64,000 bases of DNA from assembly GCA_021414085.1 (NCBI GenBank), contig JAIOPC010000014.1:62001-126000 (forward strand), written 5' to 3'. The stretch comes from Actinomycetes bacterium (GTDB lineage: Bacteria > Actinomycetota > Acidimicrobiia > Acidimicrobiales > Ilumatobacteraceae). Positions 51,516 to 59,833 of the stretch are shown here, piece after piece (position 1 is the first letter of the stretch; every line of letters begins with the position of its first letter). The notes under the pieces were generated by a model. The model ran no database searches, was not told the origin of the DNA, and saw only the letters and a program-made list of their open reading frames with translations. Position numbers and translations under genes: made by a program.

Positions 51516-53162
51516 ATGACGACCATGACCGGCGGCGAAGCAGTTGTCGCAGCACTTGAGGCACTCGGAGTCGACACCGTCTTCGGCATCGTCAGCATTC
51601 ACAACGTGCCAACGCTCGACGCCATCGGCCGATCGAAGTCGATCGAGTTCATCGCCTGTCGCCACGAGCAGGGCGCGGTGCACGCGGCCGATGGCTATGC
51701 GCGGGCGAGTGGCAAGCTCGGCGTCGCGCTTACCAGTACCGGCCCCGGTGCCGCGAACACGATGGGCGGCATGTTCGAGGCCAACTACGCATCGTCGCCA
51801 GTGCTGATGATCACCGGCCAAGTGGAGACCAGCGAGTTCGGTCGCGGACGCGGCACCATCCACCAAGCCGAACAGCAACTAGCGATGTTGCGCACGGTCA
51901 CCAAGCGCGCCGAACACATCGAGCGCGCCGACGACATCGCTCCCACGATCATGTCGGTCGCGCTCGACATGCTCAGCGGGCGCCCCGGCCCGGGTGCGAT
52001 CGAGATTCCGATTGATCAGCAATACGCACCCGCGGAGGTGGCTGAACTGCGGGCAGTCGAGCCGCGACGTACGACGCCGTCGAAGGCGATGCTCGAAAAG
52101 GCGCGCGAGCTGATTGCCTCAGCGCAACGACCGCTGATCATCGCCGGCGGTGGCATCGGTCTTGCCAACGCCGGGGCGGAACTCACCGCGCTCGCCGAGA
52201 AGCTGTCGGCACCTGTGCTCACTACCGTCGAGGGTCGCGGCGCGATTCCAGAAACACACGCACTCGCACTCGGTCCGAACATCGACATGTCGGCGATGGA
52301 TCCGGTGATGGCGCAGGCCGATGTCGTCATCGCTGTCGGCACGCGCTTTCAACAGAACACCAACGTGCTCAAGTGGTTGCGCTTCCCTGGCAAGTTGATT
52401 CACCTCGATGCCGATCCGACGATGATCGGTCGCGTGCATCCGGCTGAGATTGCGCTGGTTGGCGATGCCCGTATTGGTTTGCAGGCGCTCCTCGACGGCG
52501 ACCTGGCGTCGTCCGCAAACGCCGACTGGGTTACGGCCTGTCAGGCGCGTCGCGATGAGTGTGTTGCTTCCAACCGCAGTGACGTCGGCCCCGATATCGC
52601 CGCGATCATGGACGCGATCTCGGCGACCTTGCCGCACGACGCGGTCGTTGCGAAGGATGCGACGATCTCCGCGTACCTGTGGGGCAACCGACTGCTGCCT
52701 GTTCATCAAACGCGCACGGCGGTGCGGCCGACTTCGCAAGCGATCGGGCCCGGCGTTCCCCTCGGTCTCGGGGCTGCGGTTGCGACGCGCAAGCCGACCG
52801 TCGTCATTCAAGGTGACGGTGGGTTGATGCTCAGCATCGGCGAGCTGGCGACGGCGGCGCAGTACAAGCTGCCGCTGATCGTGTGTGTGTTCAACGATCG
52901 TGGTTACGGAATGTTGCGTTTCATCCAAGACATGGCAGTCGCTGGTCGTCGCACCGGCGTCGAGTTGGCTACTCCGGACTTCGCCGCCGTCGGCGCTGCG
53001 TTCGGCATCAAGTCGGCGCGCATCGCGTCCGTCGCGGAGTTCACCGCCACGTTCTCGAAAGCCGTCGCCGACGGCGGTCCATGGATTCTCGACATCGATC
53101 TGTCGGCGCTGACACCGATGAAGATCACCCCGCAGCCAAAGCCGCCGCGCCCGAACGCCTAG
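51516..53162 (+). CDS. Thiamine-diphosphate-dependent enzyme (acetolactate synthase-like)
   Basis: 548 residues with three ThDP-enzyme domains. Pyr domain: FIACRHEQGAVHAADGYARA with catalytic Glu51; middle domain: PLIIAGGGIGLANAGAEL; PP domain: GDGGLMLSIGELATAAQYKL with ND RGYGMLR giving the metal motif GDG-x26-N. It lacks features of housekeeping IlvB and could be a 2-oxoacid decarboxylase, oxalyl-CoA-decarboxylase-like or benzaldehyde-lyase-like enzyme. It ends the acyl-CoA operon. Confidence 0.9.
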   Translation: MTTMTGGEAVVAALEALGVDTVFGIVSIHNVPTLDAIGRSKSIEFIACRHEQGAVHAADGYARASGKLGVALTSTGPGAANTMGGMFEANYASSPVLMITGQVETSEFGRGRGTIHQAEQQLAMLRTVTKRAEHIERADDIAPTIMSVALDMLSGRPGPGAIEIPIDQQYAPAEVAELRAVEPRRTTPSKAMLEKARELIASAQRPLIIAGGGIGLANAGAELTALAEKLSAPVLTTVEGRGAIPETHALALGPNIDMSAMDPVMAQADVVIAVGTRFQQNTNVLKWLRFPGKLIHLDADPTMIGRVHPAEIALVGDARIGLQALLDGDLASSANADWVTACQARRDECVASNRSDVGPDIAAIMDAISATLPHDAVVAKDATISAYLWGNRLLPVHQTRTAVRPTSQAIGPGVPLGLGAAVATRKPTVVIQGDGGLMLSIGELATAAQYKLPLIVCVFNDRGYGMLRFIQDMAVAGRRTGVELATPDFAAVGAAFGIKSARIASVAEFTATFSKAVADGGPWILDIDLSALTPMKITPQPKPPRPNA

Positions 53163-53175
53163 GCGGGTGACCTTT

Positions 53176-53592
53176 CTATCGAGTTCGCTTCCCACCGGAA
53201 GCAACGCCCCGATCGATCGCGGCTTGCAGACGCTCAGTGATGGCGGCGAGGTCGGGGTTAGACGATGCGATCCAGATGACAAGCTCGTACACGTCGTCGT
53301 TCGATGCGCTCGAGGCCTTGATGTCGTTGAGTTCTAGGAACACGGCGGTGGCGAGCCATCCAAGTCGCTTGTTGCCGTCGACGAGAGCGTGGTTGTTGAC
53401 GATCGACTGTAGGAGAGCGGCGGCCTTTGTGATCAGGTCGGGGTACGCGTCCTGACCGAATGCGGTGGCCTGTGGTCGTGCTGCGGCGGAGCCGAGGAGT
53501 CCGATGTCGCGTATGGGTGGTGGGTCGCCGAGCAGGGTGCGGGCGAGATCGACGAGGTCGTCGAGGTCGAGGTATTCGGTTGGGCCGCTCAT
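53176..53592 (-). CDS. Doc-family (Fic fold) toxin
   Basis: 138 residues. Fic-type motif HALVDGNKR (68-76) and the following LGWLATAVFLELND match death-on-curing toxins, which phosphorylate elongation factor Tu in the P1 system. The canonical motif has Phe at third position; here it is Leu70. The start overlaps the stop of the antitoxin gene (ATGA), antitoxin first, as in phd-doc. Confidence 0.9.
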   Translation of the reverse strand: MSGPTEYLDLDDLVDLARTLLGDPPPIRDIGLLGSAAARPQATAFGQDAYPDLITKAAALLQSIVNNHALVDGNKRLGWLATAVFLELNDIKASSASNDDVYELVIWIASSNPDLAAITERLQAAIDRGVASGGKRTR

Positions 53593-53792
53593 TCGCCGAG
53601 GCGTCGCAGCGCGTCGGCGTGTTTGTCGGTGATGAGCTTGGCTGCGGCACCGACGCGGTCGCGATGTTGCCCGTGGTTGACGAACTCTCGCACCGCCCGG
53701 CGGGCGGCTTCTTGCATGGAGATCCCTTCGGCCTCAGCGCGCTCGCGGAGCGCGTCTTGCTCGGTGTCGGTGAGGCGAAGGGTCATAGCCAT
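53589..53792 (-). CDS. Ribbon-helix-helix antitoxin of the Doc pair
   Basis: 67 residues. MAMTLRLTDTEQDALRERAE then EGISMQEAARRAVREFVNHG is a ribbon-helix-helix DNA-binding domain; the C-terminal QHRDRVGAAAKLITDKHADA would wrap the toxin. ATG 53792 lies 8 bases from a palindrome. A longer reading would cover that operator and is not favoured. Confidence 0.88.
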   Translation of the reverse strand: MAMTLRLTDTEQDALRERAEAEGISMQEAARRAVREFVNHGQHRDRVGAAAKLITDKHADALRRLGE

Positions 53793-53800
53793 TGATGAAA

Positions 53801-53819
53801 TGGTATCAGTTCGATACCA
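53801..53819. promoter_or_regulatory. Operator palindrome of the Doc toxin-antitoxin pair
   Basis: TGGTATC-AGTTC-GATACCA, 7-bp arms with a 5-bp spacer, directly before the antitoxin start and over the likely promoter. Typical autoregulatory site of a ribbon-helix-helix antitoxin. Confidence 0.75.
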
Positions 53820-53841
53820 CGTCGGACCGATCAATTTCGAC

Positions 53842-55092
53842 CTATCCGTTTAGAGCGGTGACCAGCGCGAAGACGGCACGCGCTACTTGTGTGTCTCCGC
53901 GAGCCGCGACGACGAGCGTGTACGCATCACTGTTGAACCGTACGTATGACAGGTCAGCGACTCCTTCGGCTTCTAGTGCGCCAGGGGGAAGGTCGCTGTT
54001 CGAAACGTAGGTCAGGCTGCCCGAATAGGGCACTAACGGTTGGAATCCTGAGTGCAGCGACACGTCTACAAGGTCGCCTGAGTCACTCGACCAAGCGCAC
54101 GGCTCGTTGCCCGAACGGACAACGTTGGCCTCGTCTGGAAACAGCTCAGGAATTGCGCTCTCTACACGACGGCACATTTCAATGATCGAGGGAACACCTT
54201 CCGGGATCGGCGCAGCAGCATCCAGCAGACCAGGAATGTCGATTGAAGGCACGAGCCAGAGGTCGCCCTGTTGGTCGCGAACGGTGGCGGCGCTGTCGGA
54301 GTCCGCACGTGCTTGGGGGATCTCCATAGCGACGCGGGGCGCGCAGTTGGTCAGCGGCAAATTGACCCTCACGTAAACTGCAAACTCGACCGTCTGCTGT
54401 GGTTCAACCGTGATGAAGTTCTCGAACTCCGGCAAACCTGCAAGCACCGCTGCCGTTTCGGGCGGATACTGCGAGACACCCAGTTCGCTCACCGGAAAGT
54501 TGCACCACAAATGCACACGGCCTGGTCCGCTCTCGATGGATCCCTCCGACATGTTCGTCACGCGCAAGCTGACGCCGACCATGGCTTCCAACTCATTTTC
54601 GCGACGAACCTCCGCGCTCGACACCTCGATGGCGAGGTCGCCACCTTCCGCAGGCGACGCGATGTCCGCTGGATTCGGGATCTCAATTGCGGGAGCGGGG
54701 TCGCCGCCCACGCTGCGGTACGGCCAATTGGGCGGGGCTCCCTCGATGACCTCAATGGGAACGGTGCTGAGTGTTGCGACGGTCTCGGCGGGAGCCGACC
54801 CCGTTGTCGGCGCAGCCGGTGCCAGCGTGGATTCGTCACCTCGAAGCTCAATGAAGGCGAGCACGCCAGCCAGCAGCATCACAACAGCAGCAGCGACAAG
54901 CCACCATGTTCGCTTCGTTGGGTGTGGGCTCATTGGGTTGACCTCCAGGTCGGTGAGTTGCGCGGCGTCATCGGACGCCACAGACGTTGCGTGCAGTCGC
55001 TGTTGCACCATTCGCATGACGGACTCGACAAATCGGTCGTCGGGATTCACCAACGGCGACTCGCCGCGAAGTGAATCGAATGGATCATTCAT
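53842..55092 (-). CDS. Membrane protein with one helix, probable ECF anti-sigma partner
   Basis: 416 residues. A 60-residue cytoplasmic N-terminus, a single helix WWLVAAAVVMLLAGVLAFIE (about 63-82), then a large extracytoplasmic domain with Cys residues (CNFP, NCAP, MCRR, PCAW) and a Ser/Thr/Pro linker. The topology and 8-base overlap with the upstream ECF sigma gene suggest it holds that sigma factor at the membrane, although no zinc anti-sigma motif is visible. The C-terminal domain might sense the exterior. ATG 55092 has GGAGG six bases upstream. Confidence 0.75.
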   Translation of the reverse strand: MNDPFDSLRGESPLVNPDDRFVESVMRMVQQRLHATSVASDDAAQLTDLEVNPMSPHPTKRTWWLVAAAVVMLLAGVLAFIELRGDESTLAPAAPTTGSAPAETVATLSTVPIEVIEGAPPNWPYRSVGGDPAPAIEIPNPADIASPAEGGDLAIEVSSAEVRRENELEAMVGVSLRVTNMSEGSIESGPGRVHLWCNFPVSELGVSQYPPETAAVLAGLPEFENFITVEPQQTVEFAVYVRVNLPLTNCAPRVAMEIPQARADSDSAATVRDQQGDLWLVPSIDIPGLLDAAAPIPEGVPSIIEMCRRVESAIPELFPDEANVVRSGNEPCAWSSDSGDLVDVSLHSGFQPLVPYSGSLTYVSNSDLPPGALEAEGVADLSYVRFNSDAYTLVVAARGDTQVARAVFALVTALNG

Positions 55093-55603
55093 CGTCATCC
55101 TCCATGCGTTCGTATTCGTCGCGGAACGCGCGTTTGGCGCGCATCAACAACGTCTCCGTCGAGGCCACGGAACGACCGAGCAGCGACGCCACGTCGGGCA
55201 CGCGAAGGTCGTCGATGTAACGCAGTGTGAGTGCAGCGCGATGCATCGGGCTAAGGCGGGCCAGCGTTGCCGCCGACCTATCGGACTCAAACACAACGTC
55301 GGTTCGTGTCTCCTCGTGCCCATGATGCAGCTCGAGGTGACGTCGGTCGCGCTCGGCCCGTCGCCAATGGTCGACCAGCTTGTGGCGGGCGATCCCCACT
55401 ACGTAGGCAACTGTGATGCGTTCGATCTCACCCGCAAGCAGACGGTCGACCGCCGCAAGAACCGCTTCGGACGATAAGTCCTCCGCGAGCGACTTCGAAC
55501 CACATCGATGGTGCAGATAGCGGTACACCTCGACCAGGGCGCTTCGAGAATCGGCCAAGGCGGTTGCCTGCTCGATCCCCTCGTCCTTCGGTGAAAGGTG
55601 CAC
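55085..55603 (-). CDS. ECF-type RNA polymerase sigma factor
   Basis: 172 residues. Region 2: VEVYRYLHHRCGSKSLAEDL (about 24-43) and AYVVGIARHKLVDHWRRAER; region 4: LSPMHRAALTLRYIDDLRVP and DVASLLGRSVASTETLLMRA. It is unlike the factor at 1199-1708. Start GTG 55603 with AAGGG upstream. Co-transcribed with the membrane protein that follows. No matching promoter identified. Confidence 0.88.
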   Translation of the reverse strand: MHLSPKDEGIEQATALADSRSALVEVYRYLHHRCGSKSLAEDLSSEAVLAAVDRLLAGEIERITVAYVVGIARHKLVDHWRRAERDRRHLELHHGHEETRTDVVFESDRSAATLARLSPMHRAALTLRYIDDLRVPDVASLLGRSVASTETLLMRAKRAFRDEYERMEDDDE

Positions 55604-55722
55604 GTCAACCCTTCGTCTGGCGAGAGCATTTTCCGATCATCCCGCCTCAGAAATCTACGCGGCGACCACCCGCGCGGAACCTGCTGTCCAGTTAGCGGCC
55701 TGTACCGCCGGATAGAGCGAAG

Positions 55723-56775
55723 TCATGTCTTTGGCTTGACCACGCCATGAGTGATCATCGATTCCGCCATTGAAACGACCATGTCTTCGAGCGGGCGTGG
55801 TGTCCAGGCGAGTGTGTGGCGGATGCTGCTGGTGTCGAAGCGGTGGTTGTTTCCGAGGTTGTTGATTGCGAGCTTGGCGGTCTTGTCGAACAAAGCGATC
55901 GCGCGCATTACAGAGTCGGGCATTTTGCGAGTCGTGACCTTGAATCCGAGTGGGCCGATGCGCTCCGCCAGAATTGCGGCAACCTCGCGCATCGAATGGC
56001 CGCCCTCGGCACAGATGAAACGCTGGCCAGCTGCCTCCGGCACGGTCATCGCCGCGAGATGAGCGGCAGCCACATCGCGGACATCAACCATCGAGAAGTA
56101 CACGTTGGGTACGGCCGGGTAGGCGCCGTCGAGGATCAGCTTCACCAACTCACCCGACGTCCCCCAATCGCTCGAGAGCAGAGGCCCGAGCACAAGCCCT
56201 GGGTTGATGGCGACTAGCTCGAGGCGACTGCCGGCGTTGCGGCTAGCCATGAACTCCCAGGCCGCACGCTCGGCGAGAGTTTTCGACTTTTCGTAGGCGC
56301 CGATGTGCGAGCTATCGATGTTCGACCAGTCGGCCTCGGTGAAGACGTGATCCTGTTCGTGCCCGTAGGTGACGGCCGCGAGTGACGAGGTGAGAACCAC
56401 TCGTTCAACCCCCGCATCGGAAGCCGCCCGCAGCACCCGCAAAACACCTTCACGCGCCGGCCGGATCAACTCATCGGAGTTCTTGGGCACTTTGCGCGGG
56501 AACGGACTTGCGACGTGCTGTACAAATTTGCAGCCTGCCACCGCGGCCGACCAACCCTCATCGCTCGTCAGGTCGGCTGTCACGATCTGGAACCTTTCAT
56601 CCAGATGAGATTTGGCCGCGGTGGAAAGGCTCGCCGCGAGGATCGCCTTCACTTCCGCGTTGCGATCAGTTGACCGCGCCGTGCCGCGCACGTTGTAGCC
56701 CGCCTCGAGAAGTTGCACGATGCAATGCTGCGCGATGAAACCGGTGGCCCCGGTTACCAAGACGGTGTCGTTCAT
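55723..56775 (-). CDS. NAD(P)-dependent epimerase/dihydroflavonol-4-reductase-like protein
   Basis: 350 residues, extended SDR. VLVTGATGFIAQHCIVQLLE at the N-terminus, Arg in RGTARSTDRN typical of NADP, HVASPFPR in place of the active Ser area and YEKSKTLAERAAW (Tyr/Lys pair about 188-192) follow the DFR/cinnamoyl-CoA-reductase pattern. Substrate unknown. ATG 56775 has AAGGGG upstream. Isolated: 119 bp from the sigma gene; the 237-bp stretch after its start contains nothing I can support. Confidence 0.9.
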   Translation of the reverse strand: MNDTVLVTGATGFIAQHCIVQLLEAGYNVRGTARSTDRNAEVKAILAASLSTAAKSHLDERFQIVTADLTSDEGWSAAVAGCKFVQHVASPFPRKVPKNSDELIRPAREGVLRVLRAASDAGVERVVLTSSLAAVTYGHEQDHVFTEADWSNIDSSHIGAYEKSKTLAERAAWEFMASRNAGSRLELVAINPGLVLGPLLSSDWGTSGELVKLILDGAYPAVPNVYFSMVDVRDVAAAHLAAMTVPEAAGQRFICAEGGHSMREVAAILAERIGPLGFKVTTRKMPDSVMRAIALFDKTAKLAINNLGNNHRFDTSSIRHTLAWTPRPLEDMVVSMAESMITHGVVKPKT

Positions 56776-57012
56776 GTTGACCCCTTCAGATCCGGACGAA
56801 CACACTGACGTGTCCGCGCCGCGAAGTATGCATCAGTCGACAATCACCAGCACCCTGATCCAGTCTCAATAGCCCTTGTTGGGCGCGGTTTAGTGTCACC
56901 AATGACCGCTACCGCACCCACGGGCGCGGAAGAGGTCGGTCGTGACACCATCTCGCGCCCAACCAGTACCAGCAACGAGAGGTCGGTGGGACCACCTCGC
57001 CCGACAACTCAG

Positions 57013-57390
57013 CTAGTCGGTGTTGGAGTTTTGGGCGAAGACTGTTTGCCACACACCGTCGCGGCGAACCCAGACGTGTGCGTAGCGACCTGAGCGCACG
57101 ATCGTCTTCTCGGTTCCGTCGGCTTGCGGCATGCGGCCCTTCAGGGTGGCGCGACCGGTTGAGATGGCCGTGTCGCCGTATACCTCTATCTTGGTGTCGT
57201 CGCGGGGATACTCATCGACGATCATCGGATTGGCGGCCAGCCGTTCGAGCACCATCGCACGCGTGACCTTCTCGCCGCTGGGCGACACTTCCCAAAACTC
57301 CGGCGCCAGCAAGTGGCCGACGTTGGCGCGGTTGGATGGATCGGCGTAGATCGATTCTTCGAGCGCGCGGACTTCGTCTTCGGCGCTCAT
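57013..57390 (-). CDS. NTF2-like (DUF4440-type) protein
   Basis: 125 residues of cone-shaped NTF2-like fold: EDEVRALEESIYADPSNRAN, LLAPEFWEVSPSGEKVTRAM, YGDTAISTGRATLKG and RYAHVWVRRDGVWQTVFAQN. Could be a small isomerase/dehydratase or just ligand-binding. ATG overlaps the stop of the enolase-superfamily gene; third in the P450 operon. Confidence 0.85.
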   Translation of the reverse strand: MSAEDEVRALEESIYADPSNRANVGHLLAPEFWEVSPSGEKVTRAMVLERLAANPMIVDEYPRDDTKIEVYGDTAISTGRATLKGRMPQADGTEKTIVRSGRYAHVWVRRDGVWQTVFAQNSNTD

Positions 57391-58523
57391 CGGCCAGCAA
57401 TCAGGATTGGGTCGCCGAGCAGTTCCGGCTTCGGAGTTGCGCCCATGCCGGGGGCATCCGGGTTGTGCAGCTTGGCGGTGCCGCCGTCCATGTAGACGCC
57501 TTCCCCATCCTTCACGATGTCTTCGATCGTGCGGGTGAACTGCGTGCCACCGCAGTCGGGCAGCGATGCGTGATACGTCGTCGAGAAGTGGATCATCATC
57601 GTCGACGCGAGCCGGGTCTGGATCACGTTGTCGTGCCGATACCCGAGGCCGGCCGCCTCACACATGTCGAGCATCTTGCATGCCTCGAAAAGTCCGCCGG
57701 TGCGCAAGATCTTCAGGTTGATCAGGTCGGCCGCATCGCGTCGAATGATGTCGGCCAGGATCTCGGAAGTGCCGACGCACTCGTCGGCGATCATCGGCAA
57801 CTTGATCGCCGAGTGCACCACCGCCAGATCGTCGAGACCCTTCACCGGCTGCTCGACGTAGACGTCGAATTCTTCAAGCCGGGGTAGCACTGAGATGGCT
57901 TCGTCGACGGTCCAACCCTGATTGGGGTCGGCCACGATCACCACATCAGGCCCAGCGGCTTTGCGAATGGCGGCGATACGAGCGATCTCGGTTTCGAGGT
58001 CGAGTTCGCCCTGGAAGCGGCCGAGCTTTACTTCGATCGTGCGGAAACCCTCGGCGACACGAGCCGCGGTGTCTTCACCCATTTCTTCGGGTGTGCGAAT
58101 GCTGATCGAGAAGTGCATCGGCACGCCGTCGTCGTAGCTGCCGCCGAGCAGTTTGTAGACGGGCACTCCAGCGGCCTTGCCCATCAGGTCGTGCAGCGCG
58201 AAATCAAGACTGCCCTTCAGCAACAACTCGCGGCTGGTGCGCTCGTCGCTGATCGTGTCGTCGATGCGCGCATAGATCTCGCGCAGACTGAACGGGTCTT
58301 GGCCGATGATCGCCGCAGCTAACGGCTTCAGTTCTTCGATGCACGCAGCGCGATCGTTCAGCGGCAAGGGCATGAGTTCGCCGTACCCAACCAGTCCGTC
58401 GTCGGTCGTCACGCGCACGATTGCGTTTTGCATCGCATCGATAACGCCGTACGACACCAAGAACTCTTTGCCCGGCTTGTAGCGCAGGTCTACCGGGAAG
58501 GCTTCAACGCGAACGATCTTCAT
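57387..58523 (-). CDS. Enolase-superfamily enzyme (mandelate racemase/muconate cycloisomerase type)
   Basis: 378 residues. N-terminal capping domain MKIVRVEAFPVDLRYKP, then the barrel with TIEVKLGR (Lys), VIVADPNQGW (Asp), YVEQPV (Glu), MIADECVG (Asp/Glu) as metal and acid-base residues. Members abstract the alpha proton of a carboxylate: racemases, dehydratases, cycloisomerases. A closing Lys is visible as NLKILRTGG, as in the muconate-cycloisomerase branch (two Lys). Start ATG 58523 overlaps the P450 stop. Confidence 0.9.
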   Translation of the reverse strand: MKIVRVEAFPVDLRYKPGKEFLVSYGVIDAMQNAIVRVTTDDGLVGYGELMPLPLNDRAACIEELKPLAAAIIGQDPFSLREIYARIDDTISDERTSRELLLKGSLDFALHDLMGKAAGVPVYKLLGGSYDDGVPMHFSISIRTPEEMGEDTAARVAEGFRTIEVKLGRFQGELDLETEIARIAAIRKAAGPDVVIVADPNQGWTVDEAISVLPRLEEFDVYVEQPVKGLDDLAVVHSAIKLPMIADECVGTSEILADIIRRDAADLINLKILRTGGLFEACKMLDMCEAAGLGYRHDNVIQTRLASTMMIHFSTTYHASLPDCGGTQFTRTIEDIVKDGEGVYMDGGTAKLHNPDAPGMGATPKPELLGDPILIAGR

Positions 58524-59749
58524 GAGCGGAACCACCGCATGCCGGGCGAGAAGGTGGCCGGCAAATCGAACATGCCGTACACGATGCCAACTGTGTCGGG
58601 CCGAGTCGCCGCATCGAGGTCGATCTCGTAATCCGGCATCCGCTGCAGCACAGCGTTGAGCGTGAGGTCGATCTGACGGCGGGCGAGGTTCGACCCGAGG
58701 CAACGGTGAGCGCCGAGCCCGAATGTCATGTGCCGATTGGGGAAGCGATCGAGTTGCAGTTCGTCGGGATTCTCGAAGGCCTCGGCGTCGCGGTTTCCGG
58801 AGGCCCAAACCAGCAGCAACTTTTCGCCAGCCTTGATCTGCTGGCCGCCGATCTCAACGTCGACCATCGCCGTGCGCGCCAGTGCCAGTTGGGGTGCCTC
58901 GAAACGCAGGAACTCCTCCGTTGCGGCACCCATCAGGCTCGGGTTGTCGATCAGACGTTGCCGTGCGTCGCGATCGCGGCTGAGGTGGATGAGCGCGTTC
59001 GCGATCGCGGAACCGGTCGTGTCGAAGCCACCCTGAATGGTGAGGTACGCCATCTCTTTGACTTCATCGTCAGTCACTGGACGACCGTCGACCGTGCACC
59101 CGACGAGATACGAGATCATGTCGTCGCGCGGAGACTCGCGGCGAGAAGCGATTGTTTCGTAGAGCATCTCGGCGATTGCACCGAGTTTGGCGATCGCACC
59201 CGCGCGCTCGGGGTTCTCCTGCCGAAGGAAGACCACCTGATGGAGCGGAACAGAGATTTCCTTCCAACGCTCCACGGGCAGGCCGAGCTTGTACAGCGTC
59301 GACATCGCGGGCACCGGCTCGGCCAGGTCGTGCACGAAGTCGCAGCTGCCAGCCTCGATGAAGTTGTCGATTGCTCCGTGCACAAACCGTTCGATGACTG
59401 GCGTCATGCGATCGACTGCGGCGGGCGAGAGCATGGGGTGCAGGATGCGACGGAACGCCAAGAAGTCGGGTGCGTCCATTTCGATCGGGATCGATCGCTG
59501 CCCCGTGTTCTTCTTGTCGGGGATCGTCAAACCATTCGCCGACGAAAACCGCACGTCGTCGCCCGCGACTGCCTTGATGTCGGCGTAGGAAGTGAGGATC
59601 CAGAAGCCGCCGTAGTTCTCGGAGTACGCGACCGGACAGGTCTCGCGGAGTTCGCGCAGCGGACTCCACGGGTCGGCAGCGAAGGCATGCGAATGATGAT
59701 CAAATGCGACCGGACACCGTGCGGGTGCGTCGACAACTTCCGAGCTCAT
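58520..59749 (-). CDS. Cytochrome P450
   Basis: 409 residues, soluble bacterial P450. Heme loop FGLGAHRCLG with Cys350, I-helix GGFDTT (240-245), ExxR at Glu279-Arg282. The normal A/G-G-x-D/E-T-T acid/alcohol pair is intact. It hydroxylates an unknown, probably hydrophobic substrate. First gene of an operon with an enolase-superfamily enzyme and an NTF2-like protein, all coupled by ATGA. It diverges from the MFS-ABC transporter operon across 84 bp. Confidence 0.95.
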   Translation of the reverse strand: MSSEVVDAPARCPVAFDHHSHAFAADPWSPLRELRETCPVAYSENYGGFWILTSYADIKAVAGDDVRFSSANGLTIPDKKNTGQRSIPIEMDAPDFLAFRRILHPMLSPAAVDRMTPVIERFVHGAIDNFIEAGSCDFVHDLAEPVPAMSTLYKLGLPVERWKEISVPLHQVVFLRQENPERAGAIAKLGAIAEMLYETIASRRESPRDDMISYLVGCTVDGRPVTDDEVKEMAYLTIQGGFDTTGSAIANALIHLSRDRDARQRLIDNPSLMGAATEEFLRFEAPQLALARTAMVDVEIGGQQIKAGEKLLLVWASGNRDAEAFENPDELQLDRFPNRHMTFGLGAHRCLGSNLARRQIDLTLNAVLQRMPDYEIDLDAATRPDTVGIVYGMFDLPATFSPGMRWFRS

Positions 59750-59787
59750 CGCGCAACAGTACCAGTCTGGACAGGGTCAATTTGATA

Positions 59788-59799
59788 TGAGTACACTCA
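59788..59799. promoter_or_regulatory. Shared palindrome copy 8 (TGAGTACACTCA)
   Basis: Perfect 5-bp arms TGAGT/ACTCA around AC, located between the P450 operon (start 59749) and the transporter operon (start 59834). Indicates common control of both. Confidence 0.65.
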
Positions 59800-59833
59800 A
59801 TATGCGTCTGACCGGCGCTTGAGGGGGCAAGCC

